Source of the DNA: Indolivaga macrotermitis
GTDB taxonomy: Bacteria > Bacteroidota > Bacteroidia > Bacteroidales > Dysgonomonadaceae
DNA length: 64,000 nt
Direction: 5' to 3'
Assembly (NCBI RefSeq): GCF_900128985.1
Contig: NZ_FQUC01000016.1
Span: 1-64,000 of the forward strand
Position numbers and translations under genes: made by a program. The stretch's first letter is position 1. Every line of letters begins with the position of its first letter. Shown one piece after another: positions 8,095-16,403 of this stretch. The notes beneath the pieces are model-generated. The model was not told the DNA's origin, ran no database searches, and worked only from the letters and a program-made list of their open reading frames with translations.

Positions 8095-9963
8095 TTACAT
8101 AGGGTTTAAGGTGGTTATAGGTACCCGTATCTGCATAAAGCACCCCGTAATATCGTATGTGGGCAGGATAACCCCATTCGAACCACTGATGTTGGAATAA
8201 AAATCGGGATGACCGCTGGCTATATATGTTTCGTCGTCGCTGAGCATTTCGTTTGCTGTAGCTGTATGTTCGGCATGAAAACAACGCATATCTTCGGGGT
8301 TGATGTCGAAATAAATAGGCTTTTGTTTACCGGTCCAAAATGTTTTGTCCGTGGTTTCTGTCGAAAAATCAAAGTTTTGTTTCCAGCATCTTCTTAAATG
8401 ACAGTTACCTGAAACGCTGATTGTCGATGTATCACTGGTTAAAAACGAATCGAAGCAAGGATGGGCTACACCTTTGTAAGTAACTCTACCGCTTGTGTCG
8501 TCTAGGTTGTTAGGTACAACATAATACCAATATCCATCAAGGACATTTCCTGATGTTATTTTAGTCGTAGGTACATCATCTACGATTCTTATTTGTAGGG
8601 TTTTATGGTTTGCAAAATCTCCTACTTCGTAAATGGATGGTTTAGTTTCGTTCGAAGCAGTATATTCGGTCACACCTTCGACTCCGCAGAATATATTGGT
8701 ACGTGTGAGAATTGAAGTATTGTATGTCTTGCCATTATAAGATATCTGGGCCAGGTTTCCATCTGCTGACCTTACAATATAGTAAGAGCCCGGTTTGATC
8801 TGTCCTGAAGCAGTAATCTCTTTAGCGATAGAGTAAGTACTGTCAACATCAATTCCGGAAGTAGCCGGCAGGTTATGATTCAGGAGCACGCTGTTCAGTT
8901 TCTTTTTTCCTTCCAGCCAGATGATTTTACTGTCGGCATAAGCCTCTATGCGGGAAGTGGAAGACAATGATTCGCTTAGTGAGATATGATCTTGTTTGAG
9001 CGTAACTTTGCTATTATAGCTTCCGGTAACAAATGATTCAGGCTTAGTACTTTCTGTCGTAATAGGAATGTTCTTTACAAACTTGGGTGAAAATCCGAAT
9101 ATGATTCCTGTTTTTTTGTAAAACTGATGTAAATAACTGTTTTCTAATACATAATGTGAATTGTCCGTAGAATCGTTAGTGAAAATCCATCGCGAGAGTT
9201 TTTCCGGTACACTTGATACCAGAGAATCAATTTGGGGAATGGTCAGCCCTTGAGTTTCGCACCTGTCGATGAAGCTTTGTTTTAGCTCTTCTGGAGTATT
9301 TCCTGACAAGACTGTAGCTTCTGTTTCGTCTCCAATGATGAACGAGCAGTTACTAAAAGCAGCATAGTTTGTAGCGAAGCTACTTAGTGTAGTATTATCT
9401 ATTGTAATCGAACATCTGACAAGTAAGGGTTGTGTAGTACGAAGTATTTCATTGAAATCTGTACATTCTATAAATGTGCTGTTGGAGGTAAAAATAGTAG
9501 TACTGTATCTGACAAAAGCTTTTCCTTTGAATACACAGTTTACAATACTTCCCGAACCGAAAACCGAACCTCCGGTTATTTCGAGGTTATCGAAAATTGA
9601 GTTTTGGGCTTTTATCGGAATAGTTCCGATGCTATTGGGGTTTAGTCTTTTTACGCAGACATGTTTTAAAATAGGTGTATATGATGCGTAATTTATTGCT
9701 CTTACAAACGTAAATTGGTTTATAATAGAAGATTCCATTGATTGCCCGATTATCAGGTGGTTTGATCCTAAATTGGAGGTTATGTTAAACGATCCGTTTC
9801 CGATTATTAATTCAGCTTTTCCCATAGTTGGCCATGATGTATAAGGGTTTTGCCGCGTTCCTGTACCTGCCGATGCTCCCAGTAGTGATGCATATACAGC
9901 ACTTGCGGCAACATTTATATTCTCCCAATTAAGGTATTCTTCTTTCCATTCAAATGTTTTCAT
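8095..9963 (-). CDS. Phage tail fibre/tail-spike-like protein
   Basis: A 622-residue protein. Residues about 40-230 are a run of short Ile/Val/Asn/Ser/Cys-rich strands (INQFTFVRAINY, IFDNLEITGG, VNCVFKGKAF, STFIECTDF, FSNCSFIIG), the look of a right-handed parallel beta-helix as in tail spikes. The C-terminal half (about 390-622) is a series of small beta-domains. There is no signal peptide. Its ATG overlaps the previous stop by one base, within an operon of five probable virion genes. A receptor-binding or fibre role is inferred from fold pattern and position; no enzymatic motif is visible. Confidence 0.65.
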   Translation of the reverse strand: MKTFEWKEEYLNWENINVAASAVYASLLGASAGTGTRQNPYTSWPTMGKAELIIGNGSFNITSNLGSNHLIIGQSMESSIINQFTFVRAINYASYTPILKHVCVKRLNPNSIGTIPIKAQNSIFDNLEITGGSVFGSGSIVNCVFKGKAFVRYSTTIFTSNSTFIECTDFNEILRTTQPLLVRCSITIDNTTLSSFATNYAAFSNCSFIIGDETEATVLSGNTPEELKQSFIDRCETQGLTIPQIDSLVSSVPEKLSRWIFTNDSTDNSHYVLENSYLHQFYKKTGIIFGFSPKFVKNIPITTESTKPESFVTGSYNSKVTLKQDHISLSESLSSTSRIEAYADSKIIWLEGKKKLNSVLLNHNLPATSGIDVDSTYSIAKEITASGQIKPGSYYIVRSADGNLAQISYNGKTYNTSILTRTNIFCGVEGVTEYTASNETKPSIYEVGDFANHKTLQIRIVDDVPTTKITSGNVLDGYWYYVVPNNLDDTSGRVTYKGVAHPCFDSFLTSDTSTISVSGNCHLRRCWKQNFDFSTETTDKTFWTGKQKPIYFDINPEDMRCFHAEHTATANEMLSDDETYIASGHPDFYSNISGSNGVILPTYDITGCFMQIRVPITTLNPM

Positions 9964-10172
9964 TATTCTATATTGTTTTGTGTTATAGCAAAATATCTGT
10001 TATTAAATATACTGATCGTTGTTTCTTCGAGCTTGTATAAGGTACATGTATCGGAGGGTATTTCTTCAGCGTTATCTGATACATAATTTAATGTTTCGGA
10101 AGCTTGCTGTTCCCATTTCAGGGAATCATTAAAAATAAATGTAGTATCGTTGCTTTTTATTTCTATAATCAT
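9963..10172 (-). CDS. Small phage operon protein, unknown
   Basis: A 69-residue, mostly beta-strand-like acidic protein (IIEIKSNDTTFIFNDS, later LYKLEETTISIFNNRYF). It starts 2 bases after the upstream stop and overlaps the next ATG by one base, so it is translated as part of the fibre operon. No family is recognised. It could be a chaperone or small structural subunit for the adjacent large fibre protein. Confidence 0.6.
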   Translation of the reverse strand: MIIEIKSNDTTFIFNDSLKWEQQASETLNYVSDNAEEIPSDTCTLYKLEETTISIFNNRYFAITQNNIE

Positions 10173-10174
10173 GG

Positions 10175-10612
10175 TTATTCTATTATTACTTTGGTGAATA
10201 AATAAACTGTTGCCGCTTTGTTCTGGCTTTCGACAGTATTCGGTTTTTCGATCCGTATTATGGCATCGGTAGAAGTATAACTACTCAAATCTATCTGAAT
10301 ATCGGAGCCGATATTAACCGACATCCAGTTATCATTATTAATATCATTGGGTTTGATATATAATGCAGACAGGTTATTACCTGTTGCTCTGTAAAGAGTC
10401 ATTTTCTCACCGACCGGAATGATTTGTGTATCCGTTTCCATAACTACGGCTATGCGGCGTTCGTTAGAGGCACGGGCAATCTCCGAAAACGGAATTTTTA
10501 CCGACTGTTTGTCGTTCTCATTATCGGGATCGTACCCGAAGAAGTAGGTGTTCTGCACCCGTTTACTCTCGGGGAGATCACTTATTTTTATTATTTTCAA
10601 ATCCTTACTCAT
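10175..10612 (-). CDS. Phage tail-fibre-associated protein, unknown
   Basis: A 145-residue protein. The N-terminus (KIIKISDLPESKRVQNTYFFGYD) resembles the short attachment segment at the head of many Bacteroidetes phage fibre proteins: a strand, then a phrase stating what is to be configured. It is followed by a beta-rich body. Its ATG overlaps the stop of the preceding gene by 4 bases. It is inferred to be a baseplate or fibre-base component; no confident family match from inspection. Confidence 0.6.
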   Translation of the reverse strand: MSKDLKIIKISDLPESKRVQNTYFFGYDPDNENDKQSVKIPFSEIARASNERRIAVVMETDTQIIPVGEKMTLYRATGNNLSALYIKPNDINNDNWMSVNIGSDIQIDLSSYTSTDAIIRIEKPNTVESQNKAATVYLFTKVIIE

Positions 10613-11175
10613 GGAATTTCAATTAAAATATTTGTTTCATCGTTATTTTCGGTTACTAAATATTGGCTGTGTTCGGAGCCTAATACTTTTGTTTTGACTA
10701 CATCGGGGTGTACTTCGAATGAAGGAAGAACAGAGCTTTTTTCTATTTTCAGCTGCATACCGTTTATTCCTCCTGCCTGTCCGCTTTGTTCGGAATAAGT
10801 TAGCTTGGCACCGCCATCCGATCCGAAAGAAAAGTATGTATCGAGTACTGTGCGGAAAACAACCAGAAAGCGTCCGTTCTGTGCCTGTTGTATCCAGCTG
10901 ATAGTACTTTTATTGATCGTGCGGATGTAAGAACTAAGCTCCTGCTTATAAATACCGGAAGAATAAGTTTCGCTGAAATTGCATTCGTCGACTATTCCCA
11001 CTTCCAGAAAACGGTTCTCTTTGAAGATCATATTCACAAAAGCCTTATCGTACAAACTGTCATCTTCGAACTGGTACGATATGAAGTCGCTGATGTTGAG
11101 CAGCCATATATGGGAGATACCTCCGGCATTGTATTCGGCAATGTTTTCGATCCCTGTTTGTATGTTTATACTCAT
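10609..11175 (-). CDS. Phage virion structural protein, first gene of the fibre operon
   Basis: A 188-residue beta-rich protein. It contains GGISHIWLLNISD, a central NGRFLVVFRTVLDTYFSFGSDGGAKL region and a C-terminal YLVTENNDETNILIEIP, resembling tail-tube or tail-hub type beta-sandwich proteins. It heads a five-gene operon ending at 7815, and a TTTATCTATA motif lies 11 bases before its ATG. It is assigned as a tail structural protein by fold impression and context. An alternative is a second tail-tube subunit. Confidence 0.6.
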   Translation of the reverse strand: MSINIQTGIENIAEYNAGGISHIWLLNISDFISYQFEDDSLYDKAFVNMIFKENRFLEVGIVDECNFSETYSSGIYKQELSSYIRTINKSTISWIQQAQNGRFLVVFRTVLDTYFSFGSDGGAKLTYSEQSGQAGGINGMQLKIEKSSVLPSFEVHPDVVKTKVLGSEHSQYLVTENNDETNILIEIP

Positions 11176-11186
11176 CGCTTTTTTAC

Positions 11187-11196
11187 TATAGATAAA
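11187..11196 (-). promoter_or_regulatory. Phage-module motif TTTATCTATA (site 2)
   Basis: A perfect minus-strand copy, 11 bases before the ATG at 11175. It lies in the 48-base gap between the tail-completion pair and the fibre operon. Confidence 0.65.
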
Positions 11197-11223
11197 TTTT
11201 CAGAAAATAAAAGAGATTAAGTA

Positions 11224-11664
11224 TTACCTATCAAAGAAGACAGTAAGCTCTTCGGTTATAGCATCGAACAGATCATCAGCCCACTTGTCTTCAAATGCAG
11301 TATCTAGACGTTGCTCCAAAATGGATAGGATAGGGCGGGCAGCGATACCGTCGCGCCTGATAGCATTTGCGATTGCAAAAAGTACATCGTTGGTCGTCGG
11401 GATCCCTTTGCGGATAGCCCAGTCGCGAAGCTCGTCAATAGAAGGCATTTCGCCCGAACCGGCTTTGCGTCCGTTCTCGATATGGTCGAGATAATCATCG
11501 AACAGTATACGGATAATGGGATTAGGTTCAGCCGAAAGCTTTACTTCTACCTTCTCCCGGATTGAGCTGTCTCTCAGTCCGTTTTCGTCAAATACCTGAC
11601 GGGTTATACTGAGCACGTCTCCGGCAATGGCAGATAGTACTTGTTGTAGGGTAGTGCTGTCCAT
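11224..11664 (-). CDS. HK97 gp10-like head-tail joining or neck protein
   Basis: A 146-residue protein with the layout of small head-tail connector/neck proteins. An N-terminal helix is followed by FDDYLDHIENGRKAGSGEMPSI, and then the segment LRDWAIRKGIPTTNDVLFAIANAIRRDGIAARPIL, a pattern common in gp10-like and virion-morphogenesis proteins (a residue W-A-x-x-K-G, then a helix, then the I-x-A-R-P-x-L turn). It starts one base inside the stop of the upstream tail-completion gene. It should act at the capsid-tail interface. Confidence 0.65.
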   Translation of the reverse strand: MDSTTLQQVLSAIAGDVLSITRQVFDENGLRDSSIREKVEVKLSAEPNPIIRILFDDYLDHIENGRKAGSGEMPSIDELRDWAIRKGIPTTNDVLFAIANAIRRDGIAARPILSILEQRLDTAFEDKWADDLFDAITEELTVFFDR

Positions 11665-12212
11665 TATTTTGATGTTTTAAGGTCGAATACCGGTAGTTTA
11701 TTCACGAATGTTTCGCATCCGCCCTTTGATATATTTATATCGAAACGGTTGAGGATGTCCTTCTCTTCAAATTCTTTATCCGAATCGAATTGTTCTTCTA
11801 TCAGGCAGAGGTTTTGCATGTTACGTTGAACAAGGTCGACCGAAAAGCGGCATCCGCAGGCATTATTATCATAATAATTACGCAGGGTGAGGTAAGTCCA
11901 TGTAGGGAGAACGGTTACCGGAATGTTTCCGTCCGCTTTGATACGTTCCAGAATATTCAATCCGATGGAGAATGCGAGGTTTTGGAATTGTATGGTTTCC
12001 GCTTCATCCTCGGGAATAAGGAGTACCGAGAAGTTGACCGTATTGGTAAATACATGTTGCTGGTTTCGCCCTGATATAGGGTCTTCGAGCCAGAAAACGG
12101 GGTGCAGTTCGTTACCCGAACCCAGTTCGAAATTGCGGTTGTAATAAAACGAGCGGATAGTTTTGTGTTCGCGTGCCTGGTTGCGAAACAGTTCAATAAT
12201 CGAGTTTATCAT
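11664..12212 (-). CDS. Phage tail completion/terminator-like protein
   Basis: A 182-residue mixed alpha/beta protein. An N-terminal helix is followed by FYYNRNFELGSGNELHPVFWLEDPIS, several strands containing VFTNTVNFSVLLIP, and a DNACGCRFSVDLVQRN strand. In tailed phages, genes of this size directly upstream of a gp10-like neck gene often encode the tail terminator that caps the tube. That is the basis of the call, as the sequence itself is not diagnostic. A TTTATCTATC motif lies 15 bases upstream. Confidence 0.55.
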   Translation of the reverse strand: MINSIIELFRNQAREHKTIRSFYYNRNFELGSGNELHPVFWLEDPISGRNQQHVFTNTVNFSVLLIPEDEAETIQFQNLAFSIGLNILERIKADGNIPVTVLPTWTYLTLRNYYDNNACGCRFSVDLVQRNMQNLCLIEEQFDSDKEFEEKDILNRFDINISKGGCETFVNKLPVFDLKTSK

Positions 12213-12227
12213 ATTCGTACTTTATTT

Positions 12228-12237
12228 GATAGATAAA
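12228..12237 (-). promoter_or_regulatory. Phage-module motif TTTATCTATC (site 3, one mismatch)
   Basis: Nine of ten bases match the shared decamer on the minus strand, 15 bases before the ATG at 12212. Confidence 0.55.
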
Positions 12238-12317
12238 TTCTTATATTTATGCCCTGAAAAAAGAATAGCTGCCTGTATAGGGCAGTATTTGGGGATAATT
12301 TTATACGTAGTTTATAC

Positions 12318-13283
12318 ATGGCAAAGAATAATAGAACGAAGAAAATTCTGCTGAGGCTGTTATATATTGTAATAGCTGTTTTTGTATTTTTCAATATCAT
12401 TGCGGCTATACAGGCTTATGCGATGACTCACTTTGTAAATAAAACGCCCGAACAGGTAGCCGAACAGGGTACCCTGAGTATGCTGTTTACCGGAATGGAT
12501 GTACCTCGGCCGGTAAGTAATGCTGTGCCTGATAGGCCTTTCCAATTGGTGAGTATTCCTGCTGAGGGGGATAACACGATGGAAGCATGGATGATAAAGA
12601 CCGATTCGGTGTCGAAAGGCTTATTTATCCTGTTCCACGGATATACCGACCATGCCGAAAGCATGTTGCACGAAGCATATCCCTTGCTCGATATGGGATA
12701 CGATGTACTGATACCTAATTTCAGGGGAGCGGGCAACTCGTATAGCAACCAATCGACAATAGGCTATCTCGAAGCTGCGAATGTAAAAGAGGCTTACGAC
12801 TATGCCGTGAGAGAGTTGAAGCCTGCGAATATTTCACTACTCGGAATGTCGATGGGTGCGGCAGCTATTACAAAGGCAATGCACGATTACCAGCTTCCTG
12901 TTAAATGTGTTATTCTCGAAGCGCCTTATGGCAGGATGTTCGATGCGGTAGGGGTACGTATGGGAAAGATGATACCTGTGATGGGTACGCCAATGACTTA
13001 TCTGATGACTTTTTGGGGTGGGGCGGTCAATGGCTTTAATGCTTTCGGTATGAATCCCGATGAGTTTGTAAAGGATATAAAAGTACCTACACTATTGTTG
13101 TATGGAGGTAAAGACCAGCATATACCTGTCGATGAATCGTTGAGAATTTACAATAATATAGGTGCACAGGTAAAAGATGCACATATGTTTGCCGAAGCCA
13201 CACACGAGAGTTATCCCCGTTCGTGGTTGGATGAATGGAAATCAACAGTTTCGGCTTTTCTAAAGGATAAGGTTGAGAAATAA
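12318..13283 (+). CDS. Alpha/beta hydrolase with N-terminal membrane anchor
   Basis: A 321-residue serine hydrolase. A single hydrophobic segment (about residues 12-34) anchors it so that the catalytic domain faces the periplasm. Visible landmarks are the oxyanion region LFHGYTDH, the nucleophile elbow GMSMG, the acid in LLYGGKDQHIP and the His in EATHESYP, so the triad is complete. The lack of a lid motif leaves the substrate open (esterase, thioesterase or acyl hydrolase). It points away from module A and has its own terminator, so it appears to be an ordinary cellular or cargo gene between two phage modules. Confidence 0.87.
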   Translation: MAKNNRTKKILLRLLYIVIAVFVFFNIIAAIQAYAMTHFVNKTPEQVAEQGTLSMLFTGMDVPRPVSNAVPDRPFQLVSIPAEGDNTMEAWMIKTDSVSKGLFILFHGYTDHAESMLHEAYPLLDMGYDVLIPNFRGAGNSYSNQSTIGYLEAANVKEAYDYAVRELKPANISLLGMSMGAAAITKAMHDYQLPVKCVILEAPYGRMFDAVGVRMGKMIPVMGTPMTYLMTFWGGAVNGFNAFGMNPDEFVKDIKVPTLLLYGGKDQHIPVDESLRIYNNIGAQVKDAHMFAEATHESYPRSWLDEWKSTVSAFLKDKVEK

Positions 13284-13313
13284 TAAGGAAAAGCAACTAA
13301 AGGAAATATATAG

Positions 13314-13341
13314 ACGGGATTCTTTCGGGAATCCCGTTTTT
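13314..13341 (+). terminator. Terminator of the hydrolase gene
   Basis: ACGGGATTC (13314-13322) pairs with GAATCCCGT (13329-13337) and is followed by a T-run. Confidence 0.8.
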
Positions 13342-13376
13342 GTATTTTCTATAAACCTTTTACAAGTTTAATAGTC

Positions 13377-13384
13377 TATATTTG
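13377..13384 (+). promoter_or_regulatory. TATATTTG box, left copy
   Basis: Matches TAnnTTTG, 36 bases before the ATG at 13421. Confidence 0.6.
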
Positions 13385-13420
13385 TATACAAACAATATAA
13401 ATCTATTAACACTTTTGATT

Positions 13421-13675
13421 ATGAAAACGGATATTTATACAAAAATCGTACTTACAGTAATTGCTATTGCCTTAAGCGTTATTGCTTTCCAAAATGTGAA
13501 CTTCGTAACTACCGCTAAAGCTGATACTACTGCTGGTGCGCCTGCACCGTTACCTGCTACTACACAAACCGCACCTGTGGATGTGAATATTACACATATT
13601 GATGGAAAGAAATTGTGGAATAGAGAAGGGGATGGTATTTTACCTATTCAGATTGTTTATAATTATGATAGATGA
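13421..13675 (+). CDS. Small single-pass envelope protein, left paralog
   Basis: An 84-residue protein: a short basic start (MKTDIYTK), one hydrophobic segment of about 17 residues (VLTVIAIALSVIAFQNV), then a Ser/Ala/Pro-rich linker containing APAPLPATTQ and a conserved VDVNITHIDG segment. The C-terminus ends in NYDR. It is anchored in the inner membrane with its tail in the periplasm, or the helix is an uncleaved signal. A close paralog lies at 14012. Similar short MK-(T/K)-D-x-Y-T-K proteins are common in Bacteroidales with unknown function. A further start upstream (TTG 13382) would overlap the promoter box. Confidence 0.75.
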   Translation: MKTDIYTKIVLTVIAIALSVIAFQNVNFVTTAKADTTAGAPAPLPATTQTAPVDVNITHIDGKKLWNREGDGILPIQIVYNYDR

Positions 13676-13688
13676 TATCTTTCCATCT

Positions 13689-13698
13689 TTTATCTATA
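13689..13698 (+). promoter_or_regulatory. Phage-module motif TTTATCTATA (site 4)
   Basis: A perfect copy 9 bases before the ATG at 13708. It sits in the loop of a hairpin: CCATCTTTTA upstream can pair with TAAAAGATGG downstream, which would also cover the start codon. Confidence 0.65.
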
Positions 13699-13707
13699 AT
13701 ATAAAAG

Positions 13708-13962
13708 ATGGAAGGAAAGAAAAGAACCTTTATTATAGAACTTGAAGGTATAGAAAAAGCCTATGATAATGTAGGTAAGTTAGCTGAAAAGCTGAATGCT
13801 TTAGATAACCAGATAAGTAATTCTAAAACATCGTTGTTGATTGCAGAAGTTTTTAATAATTCATCGGTTTTACTTACAAACACGAATATTCAAATAGAAA
13901 ATTTGAGTAAAGCTATTAATGGGTCAAATTCCTCCTATTCTTTAAACCTCTCAAAAGTTTAA
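13708..13962 (+). pseudogene. Truncated duplicate of the tape-measure N-terminus
   Basis: An 84-residue frame. Residues 1-72 align with the start of the 14308 protein (shared KLxxLDxQISNSKTSLLIAEVF, LLTNTN, QIENLSKAING); the last dozen residues are unrelated read-through across the duplication junction. It is best read as a truncated duplicate. Alternatively it is a maintained short coiled-coil protein that could interact with the full-length version: it keeps an intact frame, an ATG and the upstream motif, and it has diverged without acquiring stops. Confidence 0.65.
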
Positions 13963-13967
13963 TAGTC

Positions 13968-13975
13968 TATATTTG
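13968..13975 (+). promoter_or_regulatory. TATATTTG box, right copy
   Basis: Exact counterpart of 13377-13384, 36 bases before the ATG at 14012. Confidence 0.6.
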
Positions 13976-14011
13976 TAAACAAACAATATAAATCTATTAA
14001 CACTTTTGATT

Positions 14012-14275
14012 ATGAAAACGGATACCTACACAAAAATCGTACTTACTGTAATTGCTATTGCCTTAAGCGTTATTGCTTTCCAAAATGTAAACTTCGTAAC
14101 TATCGCTAAAGCCGATACTACAGCTAGTGCACCTGCACCGTTACCCGCTGCTACACAGAATGCTCCTGTGGATGTGAATATTACGCATATTGATGGGGAA
14201 AAAATAAATATATCTAGGAATTATAATAGTTATAATGGTCTACCTGTTCAAATATATCATAATTATGATAAATAG
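14012..14275 (+). CDS. Small single-pass envelope protein, right paralog
   Basis: An 87-residue paralog of the 13421 protein. The first 66 residues are nearly the same (MKTDTYTK, the same hydrophobic segment, APAPLPAATQ, VDVNITHIDG); the C-terminus is three residues longer and different in detail. It ends 33 bases before the tape-measure ATG and would share that transcript if read-through occurs. Because the pair duplicated together with the tape-measure start, the small protein and the tape-measure gene have moved as one cassette. Function unknown. Confidence 0.75.
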   Translation: MKTDTYTKIVLTVIAIALSVIAFQNVNFVTIAKADTTASAPAPLPAATQNAPVDVNITHIDGEKINISRNYNSYNGLPVQIYHNYDK

Positions 14276-14288
14276 AACCCTCTTCTTT

Positions 14289-14298
14289 TTTATCTATA
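14289..14298 (+). promoter_or_regulatory. Phage-module motif TTTATCTATA (site 5)
   Basis: A perfect copy 9 bases before the tape-measure ATG at 14308, flanked upstream by a T-run and downstream by AAGAAAAG. Confidence 0.65.
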
Positions 14299-14307
14299 CA
14301 AGAAAAG

Positions 14308-16326
14308 ATGGGAGATAATAAGAAAATATTTATCATAGAAATAGATGGTTTAAAGAAGGCTTATGAGGATATAAGTAAATTAATTGAAAAACTAAATACC
14401 TTAGATCAACAGATAAGTAATTCTAAGACATCGTTATTGATCGCAGAAGTTTTTAGTAGTTCATCAACTTTACTAACAAACACAAATGTTCAGATAGAAA
14501 ATCTGAGTAAAGCTATTAATGGGCTAACTCCTTTAATAGATATAACAAAAAAATTGGCAGAGATACAGACTGATTCAAATAAAGAGGTCGGGATAATTAA
14601 AACCAAAACCGAAAAAATAGAAGCTATCAATATTGCAAGTTTTGCTAAGCGAAGTGAGGCATATCAAAGTTTGTTGGATGGAATGAAGAAAGGTGAGCAA
14701 GAATACCGTACCTCTTTAAGCCAAACTATTGAAAAAATAGAGGAGAGCAGTAAAAAATCCGGTGGAGAAGTTTTGAAATATACCGCAGAATCTAAAGTTT
14801 TATATATGCAGCATTTTGAAACGCTGGAGAAACTGTATGCAAGTGATGCTGAAAAGTTAAAGGTAACATTAGCCCAGAAAGAAGAGTATGAAAAGAAGTA
14901 TGTAGATAGACTTAAGGTAGTTCAGGACGAAATGATAAAATTAATAAAAGAAAAGGATAAATTGTTTGATTTGGAAAAAGTTATTATAGATGCGAAAAAT
15001 ATCAAAACAGATATTATTAAAAATAATGATACCACAACCAATGTGGATGCTACCCGTGCACAACTGGAACAAACACAAGAAGATATAGATAACCTGAATA
15101 AATCTCTAAAAGATTCGAAAGAAGCGGCTGACCTGTTCTTTACAAGTGTTCGGGGTATGTATGCCGAAGTATTGGGCGACCATCTGGATAGCCTTGTCAA
15201 TCTCGATAAAGAATCGGCAGAATATCAAGCATTGTCCGACACACAAAAAAAGTCCCTCGAAGAATATAAGGGGATTCTCGACCTGAAATCGGATTACGAC
15301 AACAAATACCTGCTAAAGAAAGCAGAAATGCATGTACTCGAAGAAAAGCAACAGGCAACGAGCAATTCGGTTATGCTGAAAGGGCTTACCGAAACCCTCG
15401 ATCAAATCGGTTTGCAATGGTCGAGATACGGTAGTCAGTTGCAGACTATGATGACAAACCTGTCGTCTTTTATGACTGCCAGTAAAGACTTATATACGGC
15501 TGAGGCCGCTAAAGTGGGTGAGGCAATCACAGCCATAGATAAGCAGTTACAAGCTTCGACCGAGAAGCGGAAGGCATTGGAAGAAGAAGCCAAGACAGCT
15601 ACAGGCGGACGGCTTATTGCCCTCGAAGAACAGAAAGCCCGTGAAATAGAAGTAAGCAAAGAACTCGAAGCCCGCAAAAAAGAAGAAGCTACAGAGAAAG
15701 CCCGTCTGGAAAAGGAAGCTGAAAAGAGGGATAAACGGGCAAAGCGTTTGGCTATTGTAATGAGTATACCTAAGGCTGTGGCTGATGTGGCAGCCGGAGT
15801 ATCTAAGGCATTGTCATTAGGTTTGTTGGGTATTCCTATTGCTGCCATTATTGCTGCACAGGGAGCAATACAGATTGCAACGGTCAAAAAGCAATTGGAT
15901 AAGATCAATCTCGAAGACGGGGGCTTGCTTCGTGGCAAACGCCATTCGCAGGGAGGTATGCGTATCGAGGGTACAAATATCGAAGTAGAAGGCGACGAGT
16001 ATGTGGTAAATCGTATTTCGACGCGCAAAAACCTCGGACTGATTGAGTATATCAACAAAGAGCGGCGCGAACTTGCACCCGAAGACCTTACAGGGTATTT
16101 CAGCCGGAGTAAGGGATACAGCCAGCCACAAGTGGCGACACGCCGCATGTACGAAGAGGGCGGACAACTGACCAACCTCGAAATGGTGGGTTCGGTTACC
16201 GCTCCCGACAACGATAAGATACTGGAGGCTATCTCGCGTATCGATTTCCGTCCTGTAGTTTCGGTGGTCGATATAGCCAGTGCACAGCGCAGTGTAACCA
16301 CTGTACAGAGTTCAGTAGGGATTTGA
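14308..16326 (+). CDS. Phage tail tape-measure-like protein
   Basis: A 672-residue protein. Residues about 1-460 are long heptad-rich coiled coil (many E/K/L/I, for example LEKEAEKRDKRAKR near 475). A hydrophobic stretch follows (about 487-530: AIVMSIPKAVADVAAGVSKA, then IPIAAIIAAQGAI). The C-terminal block is GGLLRGKRHSQGGM, then EGDEYVVNRISTRKN and LIEYINKE, a signature common at the C-terminus of tape-measure proteins. It would set tail length and be ejected. It is short for this role; the short chain or a minimal tail is possible. Base composition shifts from AT-rich (14308 to about 15100) to clearly GC-richer (about 15120-16326), suggesting a mosaic gene. Confidence 0.78.
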   Translation: MGDNKKIFIIEIDGLKKAYEDISKLIEKLNTLDQQISNSKTSLLIAEVFSSSSTLLTNTNVQIENLSKAINGLTPLIDITKKLAEIQTDSNKEVGIIKTKTEKIEAINIASFAKRSEAYQSLLDGMKKGEQEYRTSLSQTIEKIEESSKKSGGEVLKYTAESKVLYMQHFETLEKLYASDAEKLKVTLAQKEEYEKKYVDRLKVVQDEMIKLIKEKDKLFDLEKVIIDAKNIKTDIIKNNDTTTNVDATRAQLEQTQEDIDNLNKSLKDSKEAADLFFTSVRGMYAEVLGDHLDSLVNLDKESAEYQALSDTQKKSLEEYKGILDLKSDYDNKYLLKKAEMHVLEEKQQATSNSVMLKGLTETLDQIGLQWSRYGSQLQTMMTNLSSFMTASKDLYTAEAAKVGEAITAIDKQLQASTEKRKALEEEAKTATGGRLIALEEQKAREIEVSKELEARKKEEATEKARLEKEAEKRDKRAKRLAIVMSIPKAVADVAAGVSKALSLGLLGIPIAAIIAAQGAIQIATVKKQLDKINLEDGGLLRGKRHSQGGMRIEGTNIEVEGDEYVVNRISTRKNLGLIEYINKERRELAPEDLTGYFSRSKGYSQPQVATRRMYEEGGQLTNLEMVGSVTAPDNDKILEAISRIDFRPVVSVVDIASAQRSVTTVQSSVGI

Positions 16327-16348
16327 TCCTGTCAGAATAAAACAGATG

Positions 16349-16382
16349 CCGGTATGTATTGCTGAATACATGCCGGTTTTTT
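16349..16382 (+). terminator. Terminator of module B
   Basis: CCGGTATGTAT (16349-16359) pairs with ATACATGCCGG (16366-16376) and is followed by six T. Confidence 0.85.
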
Positions 16383-16403
16383 ATTTAAGGGATAGGGGAG
16401 TTG

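Larger units (their letters stand above)
13345..13930 (+). repeat. Tandem duplication, left copy
   Basis: This copy holds a promoter, a small membrane gene, a TTTATCTATA motif and the first part of the tape-measure-like reading frame. The right copy starts 591 bases downstream; equivalent landmarks are 13377/13968 (promoter box) and 13421/14012 (ATG). A net 9-base difference accumulates before 13708/14308. The copies have diverged at many positions, so the duplication is not recent. Edges are approximate. Confidence 0.85.
13936..14520 (+). repeat. Tandem duplication, right copy
   Basis: Right-hand partner of the 13345-13930 copy. Here the tape-measure frame continues to full length, whereas the left copy runs into the start of this one just after the codons for SKAING. 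Confidence 0.85.

Noticed and set aside
15435-16301. 288-codon minus-strand frame opposite the tape-measure gene
   Set aside because: A shadow frame: rich in Ser/Arg/Cys typical of the reverse of Glu/Lys-rich coding DNA, no domain pattern.
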